Assembly: GCA_021810905.1 (NCBI GenBank)
Contig: JAJZQH010000013.1
Coordinates: 60,662-124,661, forward strand
Direction: 5' to 3'
DNA length: 64,000 bases
DNA from: a bacterium
GTDB taxonomy: Bacteria; UBA10199; 2-02-FULL-44-16; JAAZCA01
In this document: piece by piece, positions 1-8,491 of the stretch
Numbering within the stretch: position 1 is the first letter of the stretch
How the letters are laid out: every line of letters starts with the position of its first letter
Notes under the pieces: generated by a model
What the model saw: the letters and a program-made list of their open reading frames with translations, nothing else
What the model was told of the DNA's origin: nothing
The model's database searches: none
Program-made: the position numbers and the translations under genes

Positions 1-1146
1 ATGCTCGTACGCGCGCAGAGGATCTAGCGCAAACATGGGGCGCGCGGGCATATTGTCGGCGAGATCGGCGCGAGTTTTCTGTTCATCCCAGCCCGCGAAG
101 ATCGGCCGGCCTTCCACGATCGCATAATGCAGCCGGACGGGTTCGCCGTTCATGCGCGCGCCGAACGATACCGTCGGACTCATTTCAAAACCCTTCTGCT
201 CGGTACGGATTGTCCTTCTGGACGCAACTTCGGAGGGGGAAACCTCCTCCCCGCGCCTGCGGCGCGGTTCCCCTCCCCAGCGTCCAGAAGTGCAATCCTT
301 CCCTCGCGGGGTTTTGAAATGAGTCCCAGCATCGTCGGATCCTGCGACCTCCGGTGCCACCCTGGAAACATCCTTGCCTGCTGAAATCGAATTTTCGGAC
401 AATGCGTTCGCGGAACTGACGACAGATATCTGCCGCGCGCGCGCCAGTTCCTGCCCTGCGATCTGCTTTGACCCTGCGTCCTTTGCAGGCCACCATCTCT
501 GCTGCGCCGGCCCTTCATGCGATTTTGCGCCAGACGGGCCGTTATCGAACGCGTGCGGCGATAGAGGCGAGACCTGCCAATTCACGGAGACGTTCACAAC
601 AGGCGCAGCGCGTGCTGCATCATTATATATTGCTGAAGATTCAACGAACGCGCGCGCAACGCCTTTCGCAATGAAAGGCCGGTTCACGCGCAGATCAGCT
701 GCTGCATCCGGTTTTTCCGCAGTATCTCGCCGCTCTTCAACGCCGCGAGCTGCGGGCAATAATCTCTCTGCGCCGCCCTTCTCTTTAGAAGCTTGCGATG
801 AATTCAGTTTATTGGACGAATCAGCGCGCCTTGCTGAGTGCAGTTCAGTCGATATCGCGGTTGCGGTTTCGGAGCGCTTCATCTCTCCGAATGCTGCAGC
901 GACGAGCGAGTTCAGATCAACGCTCACCACAAGATGCGCGGCAATAACCGCAGGCGCCTGAAAAACGATGATCGATGCAGCTTCAGGCGAAGATATCTGA
1001 GATACTTCCGCATCTGCAGCGGGCTCGCAGTCGGCTTGCTGCTCCGGAACGGAGGCTTCTTCAGCAGAGGGCGCAAGCTCTGCAGAGAGCTCAAGCGCTT
1101 GCGCCGCCGTTGTTGCCAGGAAACTTTGATCGAGGATATTAGCCAT
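1..1146 (-). CDS. Unknown Ala/Ser/Glu-rich protein, 3' end beyond window
   Basis: An open frame of 382 codons runs from ATG at 1146 off the left edge, so the C-terminus is missing. The protein starts MANILDQSFLATTAAQALEL and is rich in Ala, Ser and Glu, with no signal peptide, membrane segment or recognised domain. Residues of about 274-324 are encoded by a palindromic repeat (176-326) that stays in frame and yields an Arg/Gly-rich stretch including GGEPRRRRGEE. After it the sequence looks more folded (LHYAIVEGRPIFAGWDEQ). No clear ribosome binding site precedes the ATG. A promoter-like pair TTAACT, 16 bp, TATAGA lies upstream on the minus strand near 1205-1235. The opposite-strand frame at 374-961 is Cys-rich and looks like a shadow. 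I do not recognise the family. Confidence 0.6.
   Translation of the reverse strand, partial: MANILDQSFLATTAAQALELSAELAPSAEEASVPEQQADCEPAADAEVSQISSPEAASIIVFQAPAVIAAHLVVSVDLNSLVAAAFGEMKRSETATAISTELHSARRADSSNKLNSSQASKEKGGAERLLPAARGVEERRDTAEKPDAAADLRVNRPFIAKGVARAFVESSAIYNDAARAAPVVNVSVNWQVSPLSPHAFDNGPSGAKSHEGPAQQRWWPAKDAGSKQIAGQELARARQISVVSSANALSENSISAGKDVSRVAPEVAGSDDAGTHFKTPRGKDCTSGRWGGEPRRRRGEEVSPSEVASRRTIRTEQKGFEMSPTVSFGARMNGEPVRLHYAIVEGRPIFAGWDEQKTRADLADNMPARPMFALDPLRAYEH
176..326. repeat. Palindromic element P, copy 1, inside a coding frame
   Basis: A 151-bp element bounded by an 18-bp perfect inverted repeat (GGACTCATTTCAAAACCC and its complement). An inner inverted pair is built on GGATTG..CTTCTGGACGC, and a GC hairpin lies at the centre. 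It is homologous to the element at 8047-8212 in the opposite orientation. Here it lies within the gene at 1-1146 without breaking the frame. Confidence 0.88.
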
Positions 1147-1279
1147 GAACCGTGGCAAAAAAGGCCTGGGCCAAATTCGCCGTTTCCTCCCGTGTTTCTG
1201 TTATCGCAGTTCTATATGCTTAGTTGCTTAAAAGTTAAGATTTTTTTGCTGGGAGAATTAGATGAATAATATCAACGAG

Positions 1280-1903
1280 TTATTCGTCGGAACCGACTGC
1301 GGTCTTGAGCTCTTCCACCGCCTGGTTCACGGCCTTGCAGACTGCGCGGGAGGAAATTGTTGCGCCCGTGATGGCCTCTATTTGGCCTCCGTCCTTCTGC
1401 ACATCAACCGGCGCCTGCTGACCGTCGAACTGCTGCTGAAACCACGGGCGCAGGTCTGTTTCGTCCGGATTCGTGCCGAAGAGGACAGTGCCCCACGTCT
1501 TCTTTGAAATGATCTCTTCAACTTTGTCGCCGAGCCCGGGCGTCTCCTTCTGAGAGAGGACCTTGATCCCCTGGACCACGAAATCCGCGTCCACGCCGAC
1601 CATGACCTTGAGGATACTCGAGTAGCCGGTGCCCATCCCTTCGGCCACGTAGCCCGCGAGCTCGTCGCCGTCCATCGCCTCGCGGTAGACAAAGGTATGA
1701 CCGTTGATCGCCGCACTCTTCTCCACGAACGAAGTTGCGGACGGAAAGACTACCTTCAGCGCATCTTCCGTAATGCGCCCTTCGATCGCGCGCTTTACCG
1801 GAGTCGTAAGCGCCCACAGCCCTGCGAGAGATGCGGCGGAGACGACCGCAACGACGAAGAGCACCATTGGAAACTTGAGCCAGTCTGGAATCTTGGATGT
1901 CAT
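1280..1903 (-). CDS. rnfG: RnfG, FMN-carrying subunit of the Rnf complex
   Basis: 207 aa. RnfG is a membrane-anchored periplasm-facing subunit of the ion-translocating ferredoxin:NAD oxidoreductase and carries covalent FMN. The sequence shows one N-terminal transmembrane helix (about residues 10-30), then an FMN-binding domain with GLGDKVEE and the flavinylation motif ITGATISSRAV near the C-terminus, where the last Thr of TGAT should carry FMN. ATG at 1903 is chosen because the in-frame extension upstream is only repeat sequence. It is the last gene of apbE-rnfEABCDG, and the repeat at 1921-2020 separates it from rnfD. Confidence 0.95.
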   Translation of the reverse strand: MTSKIPDWLKFPMVLFVVAVVSAASLAGLWALTTPVKRAIEGRITEDALKVVFPSATSFVEKSAAINGHTFVYREAMDGDELAGYVAEGMGTGYSSILKVMVGVDADFVVQGIKVLSQKETPGLGDKVEEIISKKTWGTVLFGTNPDETDLRPWFQQQFDGQQAPVDVQKDGGQIEAITGATISSRAVCKAVNQAVEELKTAVGSDE

Positions 1904-1920
1904 GACTCTACTCTCTTTAT

Positions 1921-2020
1921 CGTGGATCGCGATTCGCGAATCGTGGATCGTGGTTCGTGAATCGTGAATCGGGTATCGTAAATACGCGAGTGGGTTTCGA
2001 TTCACGATCCACGGTTCACG
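1921..2020. repeat. Opposed short-unit arrays, GATTCGTG family
   Basis: The left arm is built of 7-9 bp units such as GGATCGTG and GAATCGTG. A roughly 25-bp spacer and an inverted arm (CGATTCACGATCCACGG) follow. It fills the rnfD-rnfG gap. The inverted arm reaches into rnfD and contains the rnfD stop codon (2016-2018). Confidence 0.85.
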
Positions 2021-3062
2021 CTGTTGCTCCAAAATATTTCGGCACCGTGAGCTTGTCGATCAGCCACACCGCGGTGTTCATGATGAGGATGGAATAGCAC
2101 ACGCCTTCAGGGTAACCGCCGTAGAGGCGGATGACAGCAACGAGCACGCCGCATCCGGCGCCGAAGATTACCTGCCCCTTTGAGGTGAGCGGACTCGTCA
2201 CCATGTCCGTCGCCATGAAGAAGGCGCCGAGCATGAGACCGCCGGAGAACGCGTGTGCGAGCGCGCGCATGAAGAGCGCATCGATCGTAACGCCAGAGCC
2301 GCCCAGCCATACTGCGATCGTGCCGCCCTGGCCGTCGGAGACCGGGAGCAGAACCGCAAGCAGCATCACGGTGAGGATGTATGCGATCGGCAATCGCCAG
2401 TTGATGTACTTCTTGATGATGAGATACGCCGCGCCGATGAGCAGCGCCAGCGCAGACGTCTCTCCTATGGAGCCGGGTATGCGGCCGAAGAATAGATCCG
2501 AGAGCGAATATTGCTGGAAGAAAGAGAGCGGAGCGGATTTCAACACGGCGCATGGCGTGGCGCGCGTGATCGCATCCGGCCCGATTATGCTGCCTGCGAA
2601 CGAGCTCTTGAGTATCGGCCACTTTGTCATGACGATCGCGCCGGAATACGCAGCCAACAGGAACGCTCGAGCCGCGAGCGCCGGGTTCCATATGTTGCAT
2701 CCCAGGCCGCCGAACGCATGCTTTGCAATACCGATCGCAAAGGCGCTGCCGATGACCGGCACGTACAGCGGCACGTCCGGAGGCAGGCACATGGCGAGCA
2801 GAAGCCCCGTGACCACCGCGGAACCGTCGGCCACCGTCACTGCGACATTGCGCAGCTTCTGTATCAGCGCCTCAGTGGCGACGGCCGTGGCGATCGAGAG
2901 CGCGGTAACGAGCATCGCGTACCAGCCGAAGTTGAGCGCGCCCACGGCGAGCGCGGGAAGAAGCGAAATCACCACGCTCCACATGATGCGCGGGATCGTA
3001 TCCTGTGCGCCGATGTGGGGCGCGGGTCCGACGATCAATTTGCTATCAAATATTGGCGACAT
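2016..3062 (-). CDS. rnfD: RnfD, membrane FMN subunit of the Rnf complex
   Basis: 348 aa integral membrane protein of the NqrB/RnfD family with about nine hydrophobic segments. It carries covalent FMN and forms part of the ion pathway. Family landmarks are the start IVGPAPHIGAQDTIPRIMW and GGLGCNIWNPALAARAFLL. The expected flavinylation site reads DAITRATPCA, with Arg where the family usually has Gly or Ser in [ST]-G-A-T; the acceptor Thr is kept. ATG at 3062 has an AAGGGATA ribosome binding site. The stop codon lies within the 1921-2020 repeat. Repeat A (3113-3200) separates it from rnfC. Confidence 0.95.
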   Translation of the reverse strand: MSPIFDSKLIVGPAPHIGAQDTIPRIMWSVVISLLPALAVGALNFGWYAMLVTALSIATAVATEALIQKLRNVAVTVADGSAVVTGLLLAMCLPPDVPLYVPVIGSAFAIGIAKHAFGGLGCNIWNPALAARAFLLAAYSGAIVMTKWPILKSSFAGSIIGPDAITRATPCAVLKSAPLSFFQQYSLSDLFFGRIPGSIGETSALALLIGAAYLIIKKYINWRLPIAYILTVMLLAVLLPVSDGQGGTIAVWLGGSGVTIDALFMRALAHAFSGGLMLGAFFMATDMVTSPLTSKGQVIFGAGCGVLVAVIRLYGGYPEGVCYSILIMNTAVWLIDKLTVPKYFGATA

Positions 3063-3112
3063 GGTATCCCTTGATCGTGATCAGTGAATAGTGACTGGAA
3101 GCCATTTCATAA

Positions 3113-3200
3113 TCCCCCTCCCCTTTGTAAGGGGAGGGTTAGGGTGGGGTAGATCTCGCGTGATCTACCTCCCCTGCCCCTCCTTACAAAGGAGGGGAGT
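3113..3200. repeat. Palindromic repeat, CCTTTGTAAGG family (family A)
   Basis: Two arms, CCCCTCCCCTTTGTAAGGGG and the inverse-type CCCCTCCTTACAAAGGAGGG, flank a GTAGATC..GATCTAC inner pair. The ~88 bp can fold as one long hairpin or two small ones. Related copies lie at 18785, 24181 and 53173, with half a copy at 40831. Confidence 0.9.
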
Positions 3201-3220
3201 TATTAGAAACAACCAACGAG

Positions 3221-4549
3221 TCACTTCTGTTCTTCATGCGCCTTTTTTGCCTTCCACGCGTGATACTCCGCCTTTGCGCGCTTGATGTGGTGCACGATAG
3301 GCCTGTGCGCAGGGCACGCGAACGTGCAGGTCCCGCACTCCATGCAGTCGAGCACGTGCAGATGCTGGTATCTCTCGACCTCGCCCTTCTCGATCGCCTC
3401 CACCATCTCCTGCGCCATACCTCGGAGCGGGCATACCTCGATGCACCTCCCGCAGCGTATGCAGGGCCCGGGCATGTAGTTCGGAATTTTCTTCAGCGCC
3501 AGCACGCCGTTCGTCCCCTTGACCACGGGCAGATCCAGCGACGGCACAGCCATTCCCATCATCGGTCCGCCGAGCACGATTTTTTTCGTCTTGGGATCGA
3601 GCCCCTGGCGTTCGAGCAGCACGCTGAGCGGAGTGCCTATCGGAACGATGAGGTTTGCGGGCCGCGCAACTCCATCACCCGTGACCGTGACCGCCCTCTC
3701 TATGAGAGGCCTGCCTTCTGCCACCGCTTCATATATAGCGTACGCGGTCCCTACATTCTGGACTACGACGCCCACGTCCAGAGGCAATTTGCCCGCGGGG
3801 ACCTCGCGTCCCGTAAGCGCCTCTATGAGCTGTTTCTCCGCCCCCTGCGGATACTTGACATCGAGCAGCTCGACTTTGATTTTCTCCTCGGCCCAGAGGG
3901 TATCGCGCATCTTTTCGAACGCGTCGCGCTTGTTGCTCTCCACTCCGATGATGGCGCCGTCCAGACCCAGCACCTTCATTATAATGCGCACGCCCTCGGC
4001 GATACCCCTCGCGTACTCGAGCATCAGCCTGTAATCCGCGGTGATGTACGGCTCGCACTCTATGCCGTTGATGATGAGCGTATCGATGTGTCTGTCATGA
4101 GGAGGCGAGAGCTTGACGTGCGTCGGAAAACCCGCGCCGCCCATGCCCACCACACCCGCGTCCCTTATCGCGGCACGAATATGATCCGCTCCCATTTCAT
4201 GCCAGCCGCGTTTCTGATTGAGTTTGTCCGCCCAGCGTCCCTCTCCGTCCGATTCGATGACTATATGATCGCAGAACCTGCCGAGCACTGTCGGCCGAGC
4301 CTCGATACCCAGGACTTTTCCAGAAACCGGCGAATGCACGGGCGACGAGACGTAGCCGTTCGCCTCTGCAACCATCTGGCCCTTCATAACGACGTCGCCC
4401 TTCTTGACTATCGTCTTTGCGGGCGCACCCAGGTGCTGCGAAACCGGCAGAACGATTTCGCGCGGCGGCTCGATCCGTTCGAGCTTTGCGGATGCCGACA
4501 TCTCCTTCATGTCCCGCGGATGTGCTCCGCCGTGTCTAAAAGTTTTCAT
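3221..4549 (-). CDS. rnfC: RnfC, NADH/FMN and Fe-S subunit of the Rnf complex
   Basis: 442 aa peripheral subunit where NAD is reduced. The N-terminal domain starts MKTFRHGGAHP. A Gly-rich flavin/nucleotide region GMGGAGFPTHVKL follows. The C-terminus has two [4Fe-4S] motifs, CIRCGRCIEVCP (about residue 361) and CMECGTCTFACP (about 399). The frame continues upstream of 4549 inside rnfB; I chose ATG 4549 because it overlaps the rnfB stop as ATGA and matches where RnfC proteins begin. The short Lys-rich tail is typical of forms without the long C-terminal repeats seen in E. coli. Confidence 0.95.
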   Translation of the reverse strand: MKTFRHGGAHPRDMKEMSASAKLERIEPPREIVLPVSQHLGAPAKTIVKKGDVVMKGQMVAEANGYVSSPVHSPVSGKVLGIEARPTVLGRFCDHIVIESDGEGRWADKLNQKRGWHEMGADHIRAAIRDAGVVGMGGAGFPTHVKLSPPHDRHIDTLIINGIECEPYITADYRLMLEYARGIAEGVRIIMKVLGLDGAIIGVESNKRDAFEKMRDTLWAEEKIKVELLDVKYPQGAEKQLIEALTGREVPAGKLPLDVGVVVQNVGTAYAIYEAVAEGRPLIERAVTVTGDGVARPANLIVPIGTPLSVLLERQGLDPKTKKIVLGGPMMGMAVPSLDLPVVKGTNGVLALKKIPNYMPGPCIRCGRCIEVCPLRGMAQEMVEAIEKGEVERYQHLHVLDCMECGTCTFACPAHRPIVHHIKRAKAEYHAWKAKKAHEEQK

Positions 4550-5364
4550 ACGGTCTTCACGGGCCACAGGCCCAGTTTTTTGCGTTGCGCGCGATAACCC
4601 ATGATCGTATCCGTGGGGCACTCCTTCACGCACGCCCCGCAGGAGGTGCATTTCTCGTAATCGAAAACCGCCAGGTTGTCGCGCACATGGACAGCGTCGA
4701 ACTTGCAGACCGCTTCGCATTTGCCGCACGCGATGCACCCAACCTTGCAGATCTTGCGCACTGCCCTTCCCGTATCGAGCGAGCGGCATCGAACGTGCAC
4801 CAGCCTTGACAGCGGAAGGAGTTGATACAACAGCTTCGGACAGGCGGTCACGCATTTGCCGCATGCAGTGCATTTCGTCTCGTCCACTTCGGGGAAACCG
4901 TTTATCATGTGAATCGCATCGAACGGGCAGGCCTTCTCGCAATCGCCGAAGCCAATGCAGCCGAAGAGGCATTCCTTCGGGCCGCCCATGAGGAGGTTTG
5001 CGGCGGAGCAGGTGCGCACTCCCTCATAGAGATAACGATCCGCGACGTCCCTGCCCTGGCACTTGAGTATCGCCACCAGTTTGTCCTTCTTCTTCGCCTC
5101 AACGCCCATGATGTCTGCTACCAGCTGGGCAACCTCCTCGCCGCCGGCCACGCATGCCGCCACGTCCGCAGAACCGTGAACCACGGCGCGCGCCAGACCG
5201 CCGCAACCGGCGAGCCCGCACGCCCCGCAGTTGGAACCTGGCAACACGTGCTCGATCCTGCCTACCCGCGCGTCGATATGCACGCGGAAGAGCCGCGAGG
5301 CGACAAAGAGCCCGAAGCCGAAGAGGAGCCCGAGGGCGCCTAATATAATGATAGGTGGCAACAT
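4546..5364 (-). CDS. rnfB: RnfB, ferredoxin-like entry subunit of the Rnf complex
   Basis: 272 aa. RnfB accepts electrons from ferredoxin. It has an N-terminal membrane anchor (about 1-25), then GSNCGACGLAGC for the first [4Fe-4S] cluster. Four ferredoxin-type motifs follow: CIGFGDCEKACP, CTACGKCVTACP, CIACGKCEAVC and CTSCGACVKECP. This is more clusters and about 80 residues more than the E. coli subunit, closer to the long RnfB of anaerobes. The ATG at 5364 has no clear ribosome binding site; repeat DNA (5371-5455) lies directly upstream. Its stop overlaps the rnfC start. Confidence 0.95.
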   Translation of the reverse strand: MLPPIIILGALGLLFGFGLFVASRLFRVHIDARVGRIEHVLPGSNCGACGLAGCGGLARAVVHGSADVAACVAGGEEVAQLVADIMGVEAKKKDKLVAILKCQGRDVADRYLYEGVRTCSAANLLMGGPKECLFGCIGFGDCEKACPFDAIHMINGFPEVDETKCTACGKCVTACPKLLYQLLPLSRLVHVRCRSLDTGRAVRKICKVGCIACGKCEAVCKFDAVHVRDNLAVFDYEKCTSCGACVKECPTDTIMGYRAQRKKLGLWPVKTV

Positions 5365-5370
5365 GCTTTT

Positions 5371-5455
5371 TCGTGAATCGTGATTCGTGGATCGTGGTTC
5401 GTAAAGGCCTCACGTACTCGGGCGATTTTACGATCCACGAAACCCGAAACACGAG
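5371..5455. repeat. Opposed short-unit arrays, GATTCGTG family
   Basis: Left arm TCGTGAATCGTGATTCGTGG and further units. A spacer and the inverted arm TTTACGATCCACGAAAC follow. It fills the rnfA-rnfB gap and sits just upstream of the rnfB ATG, where a ribosome binding site would be expected. Confidence 0.8.
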
Positions 5456-5463
5456 CCGCGGCT

Positions 5464-6117
5464 CTAGTGTCCCAGTCCCGCAAAACCCATGAACGCGAGG
5501 GCCATCAGGCCCGCGCATATGAACGCTATCGGCGCGCCGCGAAGCGCTCGCGGCAGGTCCATGTGCTCAAGCCGTTCGCGCACTCCGCTCATGAGAAATA
5601 TGACCAGAAGAAAACCGACTCCTCCGCCGAACCCCTGCAGCACCGTCTTGGCGAAGCTCTCGCTCGCGTTTCGCAGCATTCCGAAATCGCTCACGTTGAG
5701 CAGCGCCACGCCGAGCACCGCGCAATTCGTGGTGATCAGCGGAAGATAGATGCCGAGCGATTCGTACAGCGGCGGTATCGCCTTCATGAGAAACATCTCA
5801 ACGAGCTGCACGAGCGTGGCTATGACGAGTATGAAGACGATCGTCTGCATGAAGGTGAAGTCGAAATCCGCAGGCGTCTTTCCCTCTCCCAACCATTGAT
5901 AGAAGATATTGTGCGGCGTGGGCGCAAGCAGATAATGATGGATGACCCACGCCACCGCGGAGGCCATCGTCATCACGAAGATCACGGCAAAGCCCATTCC
6001 AACTGCCTGATGCCTGCTTTTGGATACTCCGATGAACGGACAGAGCCCCAGGAACTTCGCGAGAATGAAGTTGTTGACCAGTACGATCGATATGAAGAGC
6101 AGGATATATGATTGCAT
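5464..6117 (-). CDS. rnfA: RnfA, membrane subunit of the Rnf complex
   Basis: 217 aa hydrophobic protein of the RnfA/NqrE family with six predicted membrane helices, part of the ion and electron path across the membrane. Landmarks are [18 protein letters not shown] near the N-terminus and [16 protein letters not shown] in the second half; each contains the conserved Cys that in homologues helps bind a membrane Fe-S cluster shared with RnfE. ATG 6117 begins 2 nt after the rnfE stop. A TTG at 6123 is possible but less likely. Confidence 0.95.
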   Translation of the reverse strand: MQSYILLFISIVLVNNFILAKFLGLCPFIGVSKSRHQAVGMGFAVIFVMTMASAVAWVIHHYLLAPTPHNIFYQWLGEGKTPADFDFTFMQTIVFILVIATLVQLVEMFLMKAIPPLYESLGIYLPLITTNCAVLGVALLNVSDFGMLRNASESFAKTVLQGFGGGVGFLLVIFLMSGVRERLEHMDLPRALRGAPIAFICAGLMALAFMGFAGLGH

Positions 6118-6119
6118 GT

Positions 6120-6782
6120 TCAAACCCGCGTTTCGCTCATCAGCGCAATGGCCGCTGCGCGCTTTTGTTCAAGCTGCCGCTCTCTGCGCCAGGCGATGAA
6201 ACCCATTATGAATGCGATGACGAAAAAAGCGCCCGGCGCCATGACCATGACAGCGGCCGGATGAACCGCACCGGTCGACGAATACACCTGCGATATCGTG
6301 ATGCCCCAGAACTTGCCGGAACCCAGCACCTCGCGGATGAACGCCACCATGAGAAGCGTGAGCCCGAAGCCCATGCCCATACCCAGGCCGTCGAGTATCG
6401 ATGGGAGCACGCCGTGGTGTGCGGCAAATGCCTCGGCGCGGCCGAGAATAATGCAGTTCACCACGATGAGCGGGATGAAGATTCCCAGCGCCGCATTGAG
6501 CGCCGGGAGATACGCGCCCATCACCATCTCCACCATCGTCACAAACGTGGCGATCACAACGATGAAACACGGGATGCGTATCTTGGATGGAAAGAATCTG
6601 CCGGCAAGCGCGATGATCGCATTTGATGCGACCAGCACAAACGTCGCCGCGGCGCCCATGCCTATCGCGTTCTTAACGGAGACCGAGATGGCGAGCGTGG
6701 GACACAGGCCCAGCATGAGAACGAGCACTGGATTTTCGCGGAATATACCTTTGACGAACTCACGGCGCACGCACGCCCCCAT
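6120..6782 (-). CDS. rnfE: RnfE, membrane subunit of the Rnf complex
   Basis: 220 aa hydrophobic protein of the RnfE/NqrD family, partner of RnfA. Landmarks are [19 protein letters not shown] and [17 protein letters not shown], both with the conserved Cys of the family. The charged C-terminus ([10 protein letters not shown]) is cytoplasmic-like. It is the first Rnf gene after apbE. The order E-A-B-C-D-G differs from the more familiar C-D-G-E-A-B and looks like a circular rearrangement of it. The ATG at 6782 lacks a good ribosome binding site, so the exact start is uncertain. Confidence 0.94.
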   Translation of the reverse strand: MGACVRREFVKGIFRENPVLVLMLGLCPTLAISVSVKNAIGMGAAATFVLVASNAIIALAGRFFPSKIRIPCFIVVIATFVTMVEMVMGAYLPALNAALGIFIPLIVVNCIILGRAEAFAAHHGVLPSILDGLGMGMGFGLTLLMVAFIREVLGSGKFWGITISQVYSSTGAVHPAAVMVMAPGAFFVIAFIMGFIAWRRERQLEQKRAAAIALMSETRV

Positions 6783-6836
6783 GAAGAAGGGCCCGTTATA
6801 CAGAAAAGTTCTTGAATATCAATAACAAACAGATTT

Positions 6837-7877
6837 TCAGAATTGATGGAGGCGTTTGCTCCACTCACCATCGAGCTTCAGGTTCTGACCCAGCGAGGCT
6901 GAAGCCCAGACCTCCGGACCATGCGGGGTCTCTTCTATCAGCACGGCTTTGACGTTTTCCAGCCGTTTGATGAGCGCGATTCCCTTTTCCCTTCCCAGCA
7001 CCATGAGCGCCGTGGCGAGCGCGTCCGCATCCGCGCCGTTGCCTCCTATCACGGTCGCGGAGAGGAGCCCGTTGTCAACGGGCCGGCCGGTGTGCGGATC
7101 GATGATGTGCGAATAGCGCTTGCCGCCGATCTCCACGTATCGTTCGTAATTACCTGAAGTGATCACCGCTCCTGCGCGTACGTCCACCGTTCCGATGAGC
7201 ACGCCGCGCTTTGCAGCAGTGGGATCCTGTATGCCGAAGAGAAAACTCCCCTCGCCGAACGCGAGCGCATTGCCGCCTGCATCCACCACGCCGCGCGCAA
7301 CACCGCGCGACGTGAGCACTTTGGCTACACTGTCCGCGATCAGCCCTTTTGCTATCGCGCCGAAGTCGAGCCCCATTCCTTCCCTTGCGAAGAATATCCT
7401 GAGATTGCCGGCCTGCGAAACCTTGTCGAGGCCCGTCTTTGCGCGCGCCGCACGCACGGCGCCCTCTTCCGGCAATTTTCCCGACTCAGCTGCCTGCTTC
7501 CATAGATCCTCAAGCGGCACGACCGTGGGATCGAAAGCCCCATCGCTTTCCTTATTCCATTTTCTCGAAAGCTCGACGAGCTGCTCGATATCCTGGCTCA
7601 CGGTGACCGGCGCTACAGCGGCAATTTTATTTATTTTCGAAAGCTCGCTCCCTGCATTGAATCGGTCGAACACGGATTCAAGCTCAGCCACGCGCTTCCT
7701 GACCTCTGCCATATCGGTATCGAACTGGAGCATGGTGCGGTCGTATGCGACCACCTTGAACGGTATGCCGCCCATCGGGAAGAAAGCGGCCTCCCGCCTC
7801 GTCGGCCGAAACAGGACGATGAGCAACACAATCGCGGCCACGACAACCGCAACGATTCCAACTTTGAAAAAGCGCAT
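6837..7877 (-). CDS. apbE: ApbE, FAD:protein FMN transferase
   Basis: 346 aa. ApbE attaches FMN from FAD to Thr of RnfG and RnfD, which fits its place at the head of the rnf cluster. An N-terminal membrane anchor (about 6-24) lacks a lipobox. Family motifs are VFDRFNAGSELSKIN, GLDFGAIAKGLIAD, VDAGGNALAFG, SHIIDPHTGRPVDNG and ADADALATALMVLG, with acidic and Thr residues that bind Mg. ATG 7877 is preceded by AAGGGGGAACC. The earlier start at 7916 would read through this ribosome binding site. Confidence 0.95.
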   Translation of the reverse strand: MRFFKVGIVAVVVAAIVLLIVLFRPTRREAAFFPMGGIPFKVVAYDRTMLQFDTDMAEVRKRVAELESVFDRFNAGSELSKINKIAAVAPVTVSQDIEQLVELSRKWNKESDGAFDPTVVPLEDLWKQAAESGKLPEEGAVRAARAKTGLDKVSQAGNLRIFFAREGMGLDFGAIAKGLIADSVAKVLTSRGVARGVVDAGGNALAFGEGSFLFGIQDPTAAKRGVLIGTVDVRAGAVITSGNYERYVEIGGKRYSHIIDPHTGRPVDNGLLSATVIGGNGADADALATALMVLGREKGIALIKRLENVKAVLIEETPHGPEVWASASLGQNLKLDGEWSKRLHQF

Positions 7878-7980
7878 GGAAGGTTCCCCCTTAATGAGCA
7901 GTGTATTTCGCGCCATTCACAAGTCAAGAACCAGCTCCAGGTCACAAAGAGCGCTAGGTTCATCCTCCTGCGCAGGCTGC

Positions 7981-8431
7981 GTGCCACAAAGGTCGCGGAT
8001 CAGCCCGCCCTCCCGGCGAATGAGCGAGCTCCGTGCCACAGAGGACGCATGGCGAGAATTCATTTCAACATCCTGCGAGGGAAGGATTGTCCTTCTGGAC
8101 GCTAGGGTAGGGAACCGTGCCGCAGGCACGGGGAGGGGGTTTCCCCCTCCGAAGTTGCGTCCAGAAGGGCAATCCGTACCGAGCAGGATGTTGAAATGAA
8201 TTCTCGCCATGCTTGCTATGTACCTCTTCGCAGTTGTTAACGGCGCAGAGTGAGCTGTTCCTCCTCACGGCCGCCGGGCGAACGGGAACGCATTGGCAAG
8301 ATATTCGCTGATATGCGCGAATAAACTTGATTTACTCGGTGTCGATTCGTCCCGCCGGCCGGGAGGAGGGACAGCGTGCTATCGGCACGGAGTTCGCCCG
8401 AAGGGCGGGAGCCTCGCGTCCTTTGTGGCAC
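7981..8431. repeat. Mosaic repeat M1, bounded by inverted GTGCCACAAAGG motifs
   Basis: This fills most of the 614-bp gap between apbE and the TPM gene; I see no gene in the gap. It begins GTGCCACAAAGGTCGC and ends with the inverse GCGTCCTTTGTGGCAC. Inside are a second GTGCCACAGAGGACGC (8033) 52 bp after the first, palindrome P copy 2 (8047-8212), the block GTTGTTAACGGCGCAGAG (8233) and an inverted block between CGGGCGAACGGGAACGC (8276) and CGGTGTCGATTCGTCCCG (8337). Related loci are 39724-39893 and 50058-50480. Confidence 0.8.
8047..8212. repeat. Palindromic element P, copy 2
   Basis: A 166-bp palindrome with a 29-bp perfect terminal inverted repeat (starting GCATGGCGAGAATTC). It shares its inner parts with the copy at 176-326: GCGAGGGAAGGATTG, CTTCTGGACGC, the GC centre and CCGAAGTTGCGTCCAGAAG. 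The outer arms differ from copy 1 at several positions, but each change is matched on the other arm. It is nested in mosaic repeat M1. Confidence 0.88.
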
Positions 8432-8491
8432 GTAACCCGCTGTTCGCTTTGCTTTACATTCTATTAGGCCTGCTGATATAGGGGCACGACG

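Noticed and set aside
374..961. 195-codon frame on the plus strand
   Set aside because: It opposes the 382-codon minus frame, is Cys-rich and has no ribosome binding site; it looks like a shadow frame of a GC-rich gene.
4550..4972. N-terminal extension of RnfC in the same frame
   Set aside because: It lies wholly inside rnfB in another frame; RnfC homologues begin near the 4549 ATG, which overlaps the rnfB stop.
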